Source: Undaria pinnatifida | Lineage: Eukaryota > Sar > Phaeophyceae > Laminariales > Alariaceae | Length of the DNA: 64,000 nt | NCBI GenBank assembly: GCA_012845835.1 | Contig: JABAKD010000023.1 | Coordinates: 15,806,702 to 15,870,701, forward strand | Direction of reading: 5' to 3' | Shown here: piece after piece, positions 12,950 to 23,147 of the stretch | How the letters are laid out: each line of letters begins with the position of its first letter | How positions within the stretch are numbered: the stretch's first letter is position 1 | Translations under genes and position numbers: made by a program | The notes under the pieces: generated by a model | The model's input: the letters and a program-made list of their open reading frames with translations, nothing else | Databases searched by the model: none | Told to the model about the DNA's origin: nothing

Positions 12950-13241
12950 AGAGTGTGTAGTGTTGGTGATAAAAAAATAGCTGATCTTACTCGCGGTGAT
13001 TTACCGTTGAGGATCAGATAAGCGAGTACAATGGATCTTATTGTGTAGGGGTTTCCATTTATCAGCTTCTGGATTCTGGGATAGGGATCCGGGTTGAGAA
13101 TCGCTTGTATTTTCGTGTTTGGGAGCTAATACACAACAACTTATCTCTCTCTAGCACCTGAATGGTGCTGACCAACCCTCCTCAGGCCAAGGGGGAACAA
13201 CCTCTGGTCAATAGACCCTGCCTGGCCTAGGCGTGTCTACA
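12950..13241 (+). repeat. Conserved 292-bp repeat R3, copy 2
   Basis: Second copy of 8911-9203 in the same orientation, about 4 kb away. The shared segment includes the block gatcttactcgcggtgattt, the tctctctctag string and the terminal cctggcctaggcgtgtct. The two upstream flanks differ completely. Confidence 0.75.
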
Positions 13242-13329
13242 GCTCCTACAAATAATTATGAATAAATGCATTCATACATCTTAATAAAACAGGGTCGGGA
13301 CGATAGAACACTCTTCCCGCTACGGAAAG

Positions 13330-14200
13330 AAGCAAAGTGCAGGTACAAAAAAAAATAGTACGCGTTGTTTTATTCTTCTTGCGTCACCTTCTTCTGCATC
13401 TTAATATTGATTTTAATACCTTTCTTTGTGCGCAGTTTGATTTTGGACGTATTCATACCATCACGTATTGTACGAGAGTTTTTTATGACCTACTTCTCTT
13501 TTTTTTAACCGCTACACGTACCCCCCTCCGAAGGGAACATTTTTGTTGCGCTGTTCTATTGTTTTCCCTCATACTAATTGTGCTACATCCACATTTCTAC
13601 ATTGTTTTCGTCAGTCTTGAGCCGTTTGCCCTCACTTCACCTGCCCCCACTACATGTTCCTGTCTACTTATCTTACACAAATACAACTTTGATAATTAAC
13701 AGTCTTTTGGGGGGGTTGCCTCAATTGCAGCACATGTAACAACTGCAATCAAGTATTTGCGCAGGAGCCCGAAGCTACCTACTTCGTATTAATACAGATT
13801 AAAACTGCTCGACGTTTGTACAGCAATACTATTCATCCACTTACTACAGTAACTAACTGCTCTCTTCATTTTGGTATCGGTCTGTTGCTCCTACTTGGTT
13901 GCTGCTACTACTGCCTCTGTATTGTTGTTGTGCTACTACTACTACTACTAATACTACTGCGTCATATTAAACATACGATTTCGCTCTCTTTTCTTGCGTC
14001 ACCCTCTTTTAGTCTGCTCGCCTATCTTATTTTCTCTTTGCTTTCTACTTTGCCGTTCCCTGCTATTGCTATGCTTGATTATGTTTAGTAGTTCTTGGGT
14101 TCTTCGCTCACTTTTTATTTTGCCTTCGTATTGCTGCTTGCTTATTTTCACCTCCGAAGGGAAAACTTGTAACCCAATAGTAAACGCGTACAACAGCTTT
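13330..14200 (+). repeat. Dispersed pyrimidine-rich repeat R4, copy 1
   Basis: The plus strand is T/C-rich. Positions 13980-14175 match 29065-29260: cgctctcttttcttgcgtcacc, ggtctgctcgcctat, gttccctgctat and ttcacctccgaagggaaaac occur in the same order. Positions 13700-13790 (tgcctcaattgcag...gcccgaagctac) match 28800-28860. The open frames (120 and 90 codons) are leucine/phenylalanine-rich because of base composition, and I do not support them as genes. Confidence 0.6.
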
Positions 14201-14384
14201 GGAGTTCCTGCATTCCTGATCAACTCATGAATCAATACGTGCTAGTGTACATCACAGACGCCATGTGTTACATGCGGAAGAGCTGTTGTTAGTCAACACT
14301 ATAGTATTATTGAATGCGAACCAACAGTAGCAGGAGAAACATACAAACCACAGATTTCGAACCGTTATACCAATACTTCAGAGT

Positions 14385-17300
14385 ATGACTAAGCTTATGT
14401 TATTGCCATATTATTGTTTCGAGGTACCATTCAAATCAACTAACGATAGCGAAAGCAGACATGTATCCATTCTGAGTACGATAGCATCCCGACCGTTGCT
14501 GTTTACAGAAAAAAATATGAGGACGGAGCAAAAGAGGAAAGAAAATAAAAAGCAAGCAAAAATCCGAGGACGGCAAAAAAGAAGAGAAAATAAAAAGCAA
14601 GAAAAAAAAAATCCGAGGATGGAAGAAAAAAAAAAGAACAAAAAACAAGAAAAACAAAAAGAAACAAGGAATCAACAAGTTATTGCTAGTGGGAGAATAC
14701 CACCACCGCCGCCCCCGCCAGCTGGAGGCAAAAGCGGAATGATAGGTGTGGGAGGTATACCAGCTCTCCAGCCGCCTCCACCGCAGCAACATGCGGCACA
14801 GATGACACCGCCGCCGCCACTGCCTCGTCAGCCACTCCAGGCACAGGTTACCCCGCCACCACCGCCGCCGCCTCGTCAGTCATACCCAGCACAAATGATT
14901 CCGTCACCGTCTCCGCCTACTCAGTCGTTATAAACGCAACCGGCCCCGACACTGCAGCCGCAGCCATATCAGTCGTTCCAGGCACTATCAACTGCGACGC
15001 CGTCGCAGCCGAGGCTTGATCAATCGTCGCATCAACAACAGCCACAGGTGATGTCATCGATGCAACGGCCACTAACTCAAGGCCCTCAACGTCAACAAAT
15101 GGCCTCAACAAACGTTGTGGCAGCAGGCAGGGCTGCAAAGTTATCCCTGGTCGATCCCCTCAGCCCGACTTAACGCGACACCGGGACAATCAACCCAGTA
15201 CGGGAAATACGGTAACTGGGGATAGCCAATGACCCAATATGGGCCATCGAGCCTACCCTTACGCTTCAACGCAACACCGTTTACGCGGCCCTTCCCACTA
15301 AGCGACGATGGGTATCGCCGTAAAGACGCAAGGGCTACAACAAACCGGATCGTGGCAACCAAACTTCGACGCCGTCGAAGCCGAGGCTTATCAATCGTCG
15401 CATCAACAGCAGCCACAGATGATGTCATCGATGCAACCGCCACTACCTCAAGGCCCTCAATATCAACAACGGCCTCGACACACGTTGTGGCAGCAGGCAG
15501 GGCAGCAAAGTTATCCCTGGTCGATCCCCTCAGCCCTACTTCACGCGACACCGGGACAATCAACGCAGTACGGGCAATACAGTAACTGGGGTCAGCCGAT
15601 GACCCAATATGGGCCATCGAGCCTATCCTTACGCTTCATTGCAACGCCGTTTACGCCGCCCTTCCCTGTAAGCGACGATGGATATCGCCGTCAAGACGCA
15701 AGGGCTACGACAAACCGAATCGTGGCACGATTAATCCAAGCAAAGACGGAGAGAAATATGCGTATTGTGACCTTCAACTGGTTACGAAAATAAATAAACC
15801 ATGCAAAATGACCCAGTCGTTTGGTTGACAAACTCAAGAACGTCATGGCAAGTGGAGGAGGCATATGGGCGATGCAAGAAGACCAAACTGATGCAGATGG
15901 AACGAGCAAATTGCCGCAAGCAGACTGTATCACCCCAATGAGAGTAGAATGCTTCATGAAGCTAGTCTCACCCGATCCAGCCACACGAACAGCAATGGTA
16001 CCAAACACTATGGTAGAGGTATACCCGGTTCAGGGGGGAAGACCTCTAATCCCCTTCCATGGGATGACCATCACTGATTGGGCGCGATTGCTTGTCGCAG
16101 AAGTCTCCAAACAGAGCGGAACGCGTGAGACGGCACGTCACGCATTGAAGAACATTAGGCTACCCAAATGTTGACGCATGAATGTCGGCGTCGACAAGGT
16201 TGGTATACACATGAGGGCTGCTTTGGTTGACCACACCAGGCCCTATGCTTCAGAAGAACAATACTTCTGGCGTTTTATATCGGAGGCAGACTTGATGACC
16301 TTGGTAGAACGCGCTCTAGATTTGTTCCTCCCGCCCATGCTTGGACAGGTTGTCGCTGGAGTCGTACCTAGTCCTAGTACAAAAAGACATCACAGCACAG
16401 CTTGCTCACATGCCAGTAAACGTGAGCCGCCGAACTTCCGAGTACATGGTAAAGGGAGGAGTTATCACAGAGAGGTGTTACGGGGCGTTTGTGTACGACT
16501 TGGGACGCAGAGACAACCGGTACCACCCCGGCACGGACACGGTAGTATATTCCAAAGACCGTAACCTCGGAGCGGTAGGGCTGCGGAGCCTGAAAAGATC
16601 CTTGGATGAAGAGGACGATGACCGCGCCCAAGCTAAAGAATCGTCTCTACGGAAAAATGAGTCCTCCAGGACGTTCAACTCCGTCAGGGCGATAGATAAG
16701 CCAGTAATCGCGCTGCTGGAAGATCTGGTAGCACAAGCCAGTGAAGAGGAAGAAAGGAGGAAGCGGGCACCAACGAAGGCAAAGGGGTGGCAGCTTTTGC
16801 TAACGTGCCGGCGTCTACCCCCGGCAAGCACGCAACACCTTACATAGAGAAGAAAGCCTCTAAGAAACTGAACCGTCCTTTGGAAATAGGTCCGACTTTA
16901 AACAAGAAACAACCACAACCATTGGCTCACAAAACGAAATGGTGGTACGCGCATCGGAACTTGTTTCGAGGTGCCATCCATCGGAACTACCCCACCACGA
17001 AGACGACCCGGAAGTTGACAATCAAGCCACCAAGCGGCACAGGGTACGTTTTTATCTAGCTCGGGGAAACGTTTGTCCCCATCAACAGGCAGGATGTCGT
17101 TTTCACACGATGAAACGGTCATCCCGTTTGGGTATTACACCCGAAGCGAGGTTGCCGCCTTACAAGAGTTGACGCAGGCGGAGATGGACCAAGCGTATGG
17201 AGGAAACAGTGCACCTCCGGCTTCTACCTCTGCAAGACGCCTGAGGTGCGCCCCAGAGGAGCCTTCTCTGGAGAACGTTAAACGCCATAATACGTCAAAG

Positions 17301-17400
17301 TTCACTCCTATCAGAAGCGGAAGTGGGACAAGACAGGCTTGGGTCAAAGCCATCATTTGGCACCCCACTAAACGCAGCTGTAGGTTGCTTGTGGACGTAT
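14385..17400 (+). pseudogene. Gag-like region of decayed Ty3/gypsy element
   Basis: Frames 14385-14933, 15308-15793, 15821-16174, 16178-16564, 16341-16847 and 17073-17414 together read as one degraded polyprotein start. A Lys/Glu-rich stretch is followed by proline runs (PPPPPPP), then a Gln/Pro/Tyr-rich region, then globular sequence (for example YHPGTDTVVYSKDRN near 16510). The Gln/Pro region is a tandem duplication of about 371 bp (14990-15360 and 15361-15730). Stops and frameshifts separate all pieces. I assign it to Gag only because it runs straight into a retropepsin motif at 17390-17414. No zinc knuckle is seen. The left boundary and 5' LTR were not found. Confidence 0.5.
14990..15730 (+). 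repeat. Two tandem units of about 371 bp in the Gag-like region
   Basis: The blocks gacgccgtcg, catcaaca(a/g)cagccacag, gttgtggcagcaggcaggg, tgacccaatatgggccatcg and aaaccg(g/a)atcgtggca occur once per unit, offset by 370-372 bp. The second unit keeps a long open frame (15308-15793), and the first has stops. Confidence 0.85.
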
Positions 17401-17478
17401 TGATAGACACATGAGCAGGGGGAGGAAATTATGCGTTTGAGTCTTTTGTTCGCTCAGTAGAGAGAAACGCAAGGGGGG
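17379..17478 (+). pseudogene. Gypsy protease, N-terminal part (interrupted by copia)
   Basis: The frame reads LLVDVLIDT, then TGA at 17412-17414, then AGGNYAFESFVRSVERN. VLIDTGAGG is the retropepsin active-site motif, with the glycine codon GGA changed to TGA. The frame then runs to the copia insertion at 17479 and resumes at 22153. The protease processes the Gag-Pol polyprotein of Ty3/gypsy elements. The active site is broken here. Confidence 0.65.
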
Positions 17479-17694
17479 TGTTAGTTTGGATCGTCACAGC
17501 ACGACGGTTACAAATGTTGTAGAAGGTTGCGTATACATTCCTAGGCGTTTTTATTCAATTTCTCTCATGAGAGGAGAGCTCCAGCACTCCGCTCTCTGCT
17601 CCTTCTCTCCTCTCTGTCCTGAAATACAACGAAGATGAGAACACTCGTCAGACCGCAAGGCGGTCAGGGCATCCAGGCTTGGACTCTACGAACA
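17479..17694 (+). repeat. Copia 5' LTR
   Basis: 216 bp, TG...CA ends, same length as the 3' LTR. It contains a pyrimidine-rich segment (ctctctgctccttctctcctctctg) shared by both LTRs. Confidence 0.92.
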
Positions 17695-17720
17695 CACTAG
17701 TGGCTTGAAAGTAGAAGTTC

Positions 17721-17734
17721 TGGTACCAGGAGCC
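17721..17734 (+). promoter_or_regulatory. Possible primer-binding site of the copia element
   Basis: TGGTACCAGGAGCC resembles the initiator-Met tRNA primer site used by many copia elements (TGGTATCAGAGC), but it lies 26 bases beyond the LTR rather than directly adjacent. This makes it uncertain. Confidence 0.3.
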
Positions 17735-17738
17735 AAGG

Positions 17739-19274
17739 ATGTCGGCACAGGAAAGAGACTCCTCGGATGAGATTCAGCAGCTGAGGAATGAGCTTCAGTT
17801 GGTGATAGAGGAGAGACAATAATCGATGATGCATGATATGAGGGAGATGATGGCCGAGCTCATGAGGAACAACGGCCCGTCGGAGTCCAGCATCGCTGAG
17901 GGCAGCGCTGCTGTAAGGGCCAGCCCGCGAGGGGCTGAACCCACTGCTGCGGCACGACAAATTTGTGCTGCTGGCGCTGCTACTGCTGGAGGCGGAGCGC
18001 GAGAATATACAACAGCAGCAAGAGAGACGACTTTTCGTGAGGATGCCTCGCGTAGTGTTGGAGTGACGGGACGCAGGGAAGCCGCTGTTCCTGTCGAGGT
18101 TGGCCCAGCAAGGGGTCAGCCAGACCAGCCAAGAGTGGCTGGAGAATGAGGGTCATACCCCGGCGGTGAGTTGGGAGTAGGATATGATATGCCTCTACCT
18201 AGACTTGCTCTCAAGCACACCGTTGTCCCACAATTTGGTGGGAAAAAGCCCGAATTCACTGCCTGGACCAGAGACGCCAGGTACTACGCGAAAGGAGTAG
18301 GTTTCCTATCTGCGTTTGTGTCGGATCCACCCCAGTACGTTCCTGTAGGGGAATTAGACACCGAAAACTCGGTATTTGTCGGAAGGGGGTACAACCGCGA
18401 ACGTGTACACATACATGCACTAGCTTGGAATTTCCTATCGACGGCCCTGAAGAGCAAGAGCGACAAGAGTATCTTGCACAGGTGCACCTCGACGAGAGAA
18501 GCGTGGGACGCACTCCTCGCGTGGTACGGCCCTTAAACGACGGGGGCCAAATCCGACCTCTCCCGCCGCCTCAATAGTTTCAATATAGCGCCAGGGAGTA
18601 ACCCCCTAGAAGAGATGGGCAGGATCGAAGATCTTGCCGCAAAAATGCGCACAGCAGAAATGACCGTCGACGACCACATGCTGTACACCATTTTCATTGA
18701 CGCTCTGCCTGCCGAATACGGGGTGGAGGCAAGGAACCTTGCATCTCGTGACAGTATCGGCCGCGATGACATCATCAAGGCTGTACGAGAACGGCATCAC
18801 CGACTTTCTGGAAGCAGGAAGAAGGGGTCCAATGCTGGCCATGCCGGCCATGCTATGTTCGCCGGCGGCGGCGATGGTGGCCAAAAAAAAGGGGCCAGCG
18901 GCGGCGCCCACCGGGGCAGTGGAGGCCGCGGAAAAGCAAAAGGTGGACGTCGGAGACGGCAAGGACGCGGCGGTAAAGGCACCAACGAGGACGGTGGTGG
19001 CTCGGCCGCGGCTGCCGGCGGTGATGGCAGCAGCGTTAAAGCCGCCGATGGTGGTACCTCCGAGGTGAGATGCCACAGGTGTGGCAAGAAGGGCCATTGG
19101 AGGATCGACTGCACGCAGGAGCTATGCAGCACTTGTCACGGACGGGGGCACGCTGCTGATGTCTGCCCCACATCAAAAGTGGAAGCTGTGCTGGCGACGT
19201 CGGACGACGATGACGATCCTGATGCGGCCGAGGCTTCAGCTTTCAAGGCCAGAGAGACAGGCCAAGTGCAGTAA
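17739..19274 (+). pseudogene. Copia gag (nucleocapsid/capsid), three in-frame stops
   Basis: One frame runs from ATG 17739 to 19276, broken by stops at 17820, 18147 and 18534. The N-terminal segment is Glu/Gln-rich. A capsid-like region (18200-18530) includes PQFGGKKPEFTAWTRDARYY and a REAWDALLAWYGP block typical of copia Gag. Downstream is DALPAEYGVEARN, then a Gly/Lys-rich linker. Two CCHC zinc knuckles follow (CHRCGKKGHWRIDC and CSTCHGRGHAADVC, about 19071-19170). Gag would package element RNA in virus-like particles. The stops show that this copy cannot make the full protein. Confidence 0.85.
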
Positions 19275-20626
19275 TGTTTCGGGCAAAAAGGGGGAAGGGG
19301 AGTCGGCTTGGCAAGTAGGGGATGAGGCCTGGCTTTGCGATAGTGGAGCGTCTACTCACATGACGCCTTCCGCAGATGGCATGATCAACTATAGAGAGTG
19401 CGATTTGAAACTGCGCATTGCTGACGGCTCAACCCGCACGATCGAAGGATACGGCGATATTAACTTTGCCTTTGGATCGGGAAACGGTCTTGTACGAGTA
19501 ACGCTGACGAACGTTGCGCACGTGCCAGACCTCCGATATCATCTATTTTCCCTACCCACTTTCGTGTTGCACGGTCACACTTTCGAAGGACGTTCCGCAG
19601 GGATTGTAGTCAAGCTCAAGTCTGAGCGTTCGATCGTGTTTCCGTTGACCGGGAACCTGTACAGCCTGTACGGCTACCGGGTCGACTGCAGCACTAGGGG
19701 AGATGCCTGTGCTGTACTCGCCCCGGGAAAACTGCCAAACAAGCCCGTTGTCAACATAAACGGCTACCACTGCGCGGCCGGTCACTCCCACGAGGCACTG
19801 CTCCGCAAAACCGCGAAGCAGCAAGGGGTCGTCCTCGAGGGAAAGCTGCTGGAGTGCAAAGGGTGCTCCATGGTGAAGGGTCTCCGTCGAAGTATCAAGC
19901 AGTCCGCACACACTCGAGCAGATAAGAAGCTCGGGAGGGTTTTTGTGGATTTGAGTGGGCCTAAGGTGGTAGAGTCTGACGGGGGAAAGCGTTATACTCT
20001 CATCGTGCGCAACGATTTTTCACGGTATACGTGGGTGTACTTCATGCGCCACAAATCGGACGCCGCGGAAACGTTCAAGCAGTTCCTCTCGGACACTCGT
20101 GCAGATGGTGTCCCGTCACAGGTGGTGACCGTTCGATCCGATGGGGGCGGTGAATTTTGCGGGGGGAAGTTTGGCGACCTATGTAGATCGCGATGCATTG
20201 AGCAACAATTCACCACGGCCGATAGTCCCCAACTCAATGGGGTAGCCAAGCGCGCTAGGTTTGATTGAGATGGCCGCAATGGCGGGTAGAATCCAAGCTC
20301 GTGAGCTTTTTCCCGGCTCGAAATTGCCGGCAACTGAATCGTTGTGGGCTGAAGCGTCGCACTGGGCGTGCGATGCTCTAAACCGCACGGCAACGTCCGC
20401 TAGCCCCGCAAACAAGTCGCCGTACGAGATGTGGTACGGCAAACCCCCCCCGGTAGTGCTTCTACCTTTCCTGAAACCTGGCTACTGCAAGGTGAAGAAG
20501 AAAAACAAGTCTCAGCCGAAAGCACAGGAGTGTTTTTACCTGGGCCCTGCGCCTCACCACCCCCGAGACGCCGTACGAGTGCTGACCAAACACCGTACTC
20601 TGCGTATCACGCGCCATGTCACCTGA
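19275..20626 (+). pseudogene. Copia protease and integrase
   Basis: This frame is shifted relative to gag and opens before the gag stop. The protease motif is WLCDSGASTHMT (about 19330-19365). A GAG-pre-integrase zinc finger follows (H...H then CKGCSMVKG, about 19760-19880). The integrase core then shows FVDLSGP (first D), VRSDGGGEF (second D) and NGVAKRA, where the catalytic Glu expected in NGVAERA is Lys. A stop after about 20268 and a frameshift split the end of the core, which resumes as NKSPYEMWYGKPPP and continues to the LGP-type block at 20550. The integrase would be inactive. Confidence 0.85.
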
Positions 20627-20632
20627 CAACGC

Positions 20633-21175
20633 GTGTCGCCTTCACCACCTGTACCTGCCCCGATGCATGACTCCCTGTCCCAGGAAGAGGGGGGGTCCGA
20701 GGCCGACGACGAGAGCACGTCAGATGGAGGTGTGGGGGGGGTGATGGACGAGCAGGACAAAGGTCTGGCTCGCCTGACCGACCTCGACGTGACGTGGGGG
20801 TTTGATCTGCACGCGTTCTTGCGGGAGCGCTCACAGGAGGCACCTGTCGCCGGCGATGCTGGCGACGGAAGAGCCGAGACGATGGACTCGTCTCAAGGGG
20901 GCGCGGCTGACGCCTCCTCGGTCCCGGCAGGGAGGGCGGAAACAGTCGAGACGATGGATTCGTCTCAAGGGGGCGCGGTTGGACGCCTCCTTGGTCCCGG
21001 CAGGGAGGGCCGAAAGCGGCTCAGACGCATCAGCAACCTCCGGCACTGGGAAGCAGTTCTGAAGATCATGGCATACCTCCACGGGACAAGGGGTATGGGT
21101 TTGATTTCTGTAAGAGGTTCGGGATTGGATCTGACTGCATATAGCGATGCTGTCACCGAGCGCCTGTCACGCTGA
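20633..21175 (+). pseudogene. Copia linker with missing RT core, palindromic lesion
   Basis: An acidic Ser/Asp/Gly-rich linker is followed by a 72-bp direct repeat (TMDSSQGGA twice, near 20880 and 20952). The frame then jumps directly to the RT-RNase H connection (AYLHGTRGMGL, LTAYSDA). The RT palm, including the YVDD box expected in this family, is absent, so several hundred bases have been deleted. The frame ends at a 16-bp perfect inverted repeat (21154-21169 with 21185-21200) inserted at the RNase H start. Confidence 0.75.
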
Positions 21176-21199
21176 TAAGTCGAATGACAGGCGCTCGGT

Positions 21200-21619
21200 G
21201 TCGGGGACGGTAATTACCTTGGGGGGTGTTATGCCGTGAGTTGGGCAAGTAGCACGCAGAGGTGCGTAATGTTGTCTACAGCAGAAGCAGAGTACGTAAC
21301 CCTAGGTGAAGGGGTGAAGAAGGCTTTGTTTACGGGGGCAGTATTATCTTTCACTTGTCCAGAGCTAACCGGATCGTGTGTCCGAGTTTTTGAAGATAAT
21401 CAGGGGGCCATAGCACTGGCTGAGAACCCTCTTAGTTCTGCGCGGAGCAAGCACATCGATGTGCGGTTCCATTTCGTCCGAGAGCTACTTCGTGCAAAGA
21501 AAATTGATATTCAATTCGTAGCTTCGGAAGAGCAGCACGCGGATATTTCGACTAAATCCCTTGCTGCGACCCCTTTTAAATCTCACCGTAAGTTGTTGTT
21601 AAAACCTACCGTTGGGTGA
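21200..21619 (+). pseudogene. Copia RNase H
   Basis: After DKSNDRRSVSG the frame shifts by one base near 21230 and continues as WASSTQRCVMLSTAEAEYV, FEDNQGAIALAENP, SKHIDVRFHFVRELL and EQHADISTKSL, which is the classic copia RNase H series ending the polyprotein. The stop at 21617-21619 is probably the natural end. RNase H removes the RNA strand during reverse transcription. Confidence 0.85.
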
Positions 21620-21920
21620 TGAGTAAGGGGTGTGAGCATTATTCGTACCATGTTTGAGTCATGCGAGAAATAATTTGTCAGGCCGCCACCCAACGCTACT
21701 TTGAGGGGGATGGGTGAGTAGGGCGCTACTTGGCATTTTAGTTTCTGGCCATGGTAATCGTTTGAATGCGGCCATTGTTACAATCGCAATGGTTTGGATG
21801 ATATAAGACATACAGGGGGTTTTGATCCGGTGGCCGGGTTTCCTCCTGCGGGACTGTCGTTAGCTGTTCGTTGGTCCTAGCTTTTTGTTCTGGATGCCCG
21901 TTCGGTCTCGTCACCGCTGT

Positions 21921-21936
21921 GAAGAGCCAGGGAGGG
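21921..21936 (+). promoter_or_regulatory. Polypurine tract of the copia element
   Basis: GAAGAGCCAGGGAGGG lies immediately before the 3' LTR TGTT, as expected for the plus-strand primer. Confidence 0.75.
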
Positions 21937-22152
21937 TGTTAGTTTGGATCGTCACAGCACGACGGTTACAAATGTTGTAGAGGGTTGCGTACACATTCGT
22001 AGGCGTTTTTATGCAATTTCTCTCATGAGAGGGGAGCTCCAGCTCTCCGCTCTCTGCTCCTTCTCTCCTCTCTGTCCTGTAATACAACGAAGATAAGAAC
22101 ACTCGTCAGACCGCAAGGCGGTCAGGGCATGCAGGCTTGGACTCTACGAACA
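21937..22152 (+). repeat. Copia 3' LTR
   Basis: 216 bp, nine differences from the 5' LTR by eye. It ends GAACA before the G run of the target site. Confidence 0.92.
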
Positions 22153-23147
22153 GGGGGGGTATAATCAGCTCCAGGGGTACAGGTTTGCTTAGGGCGGCGA
22201 ATCCTATCCAGAGTGGAATTCCCCCCATGAAAATCGTAGCACCATGCGAAATCCCGTTGGTGTTTATGCCGGAAGACCGAGTAAGGAGGATGACGGTTGG
22301 GGTGGCAAAAGGGCTGCCATGCGGATTGATCTTAGGCGCTGTATTCCTTAAACATGGGAGCGTACTTAACTTCGCGGAGGGAGGAGGCTTTAAGCCAGCT
22401 CCAGAATCGCCATGGGTATCGCTGAGATCGATTGTAGGGTGCTCGATACCTGCAGCAGTACTTACAACAGAGGCGACGCCAACTCCGGAACCGTCATGGG
22501 GATTGCCAACATCGGTTGGAGGGTGCTCGATGCTAATGGAAAAATGGCAATAGGCTGGAAAGCAACTCTTGGGAGGAACTACGAAACCCTTGCAGCAATA
22601 CATGCAACAGAGGTGACACTGTGGGAACGCTGTTGTGCAGTGGCACCACCGTCAGCAACGAAAGAACCGAAAGGGTTGACAAAACTGGACAGTCCAAAAA
22701 GAGAGCGAAGTCGCTTGGGAAGACGACGGCAGCCTGCAGTGGAACATGCGTCTGACGAAGGAGGTAAGGGTGGGAGGATTCGTTGGTGTGCAAACGGAAG
22801 GATTTGTGACGGGACCCCAGGATTGACAGTTTGTACTGGCCATACCAACGCAACCATATGACATGGAGCTGGCAGCTGAGTTGGGGGTAGCCAGGGGAGT
22901 TCAATGGTGGTACCCGGGCAACCCCCAACAATGCAAGGTTGTCAATCGAACGAAAACACGATGACGATGCAGCAAGGCGTTGTGGTAACGAAGGTTTTTG
23001 CAACCAATGCCAGTGATACAGAGAGGGTGCTGTTACTACTGGATCGGTCCACGGAAAAATAACCAGTGCTAAATGCCGAGGGAGAAAAAAGGAGAATGGA
23101 TATTTAACGGGTGAGGAAGTTACAGGTGACTTCATAGCGAGGCAAAC
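22153..23147 (+). pseudogene. Gypsy protease C-terminal part and pre-RT region
   Basis: The reading frame interrupted at 17478 resumes here: GIISSRGTGLLRAANPIQS, EIPLVFMPED and GLPCGLILGAVFLKHGSV. The ILG-containing block is the second hallmark of retropepsins. Beyond 22400 there is an imperfect duplication of about 70-100 bp (gggtatcgctgagatcg / ggggattgccaacatcgg, each followed by gagggtgctcgat or a variant). The sequence then becomes a degraded spacer in which no frame is long. Confidence 0.6.

Larger units (their letters stand above)
17479..22152 (+). mobile_element. Complete-ended Ty1/copia retrotransposon nested in the gypsy protease
   Basis: It is bounded by two 216-bp LTRs that start TGTTAG and end GAACA. 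Inside are gag, protease, integrase and RNase H in Ty1/copia order (integrase before RNase H). The element is flanked by G runs (17473-17478 and 22153-22159) that give a GGGGG target duplication, ambiguous because it lies in a homopolymer. At 4,674 bp it is short, because the reverse transcriptase core is missing between integrase and RNase H. By eye I count nine differences between the LTRs. The host gypsy protease reading frame continues on the far side, so this insertion is younger than the gypsy copy. Confidence 0.9.
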
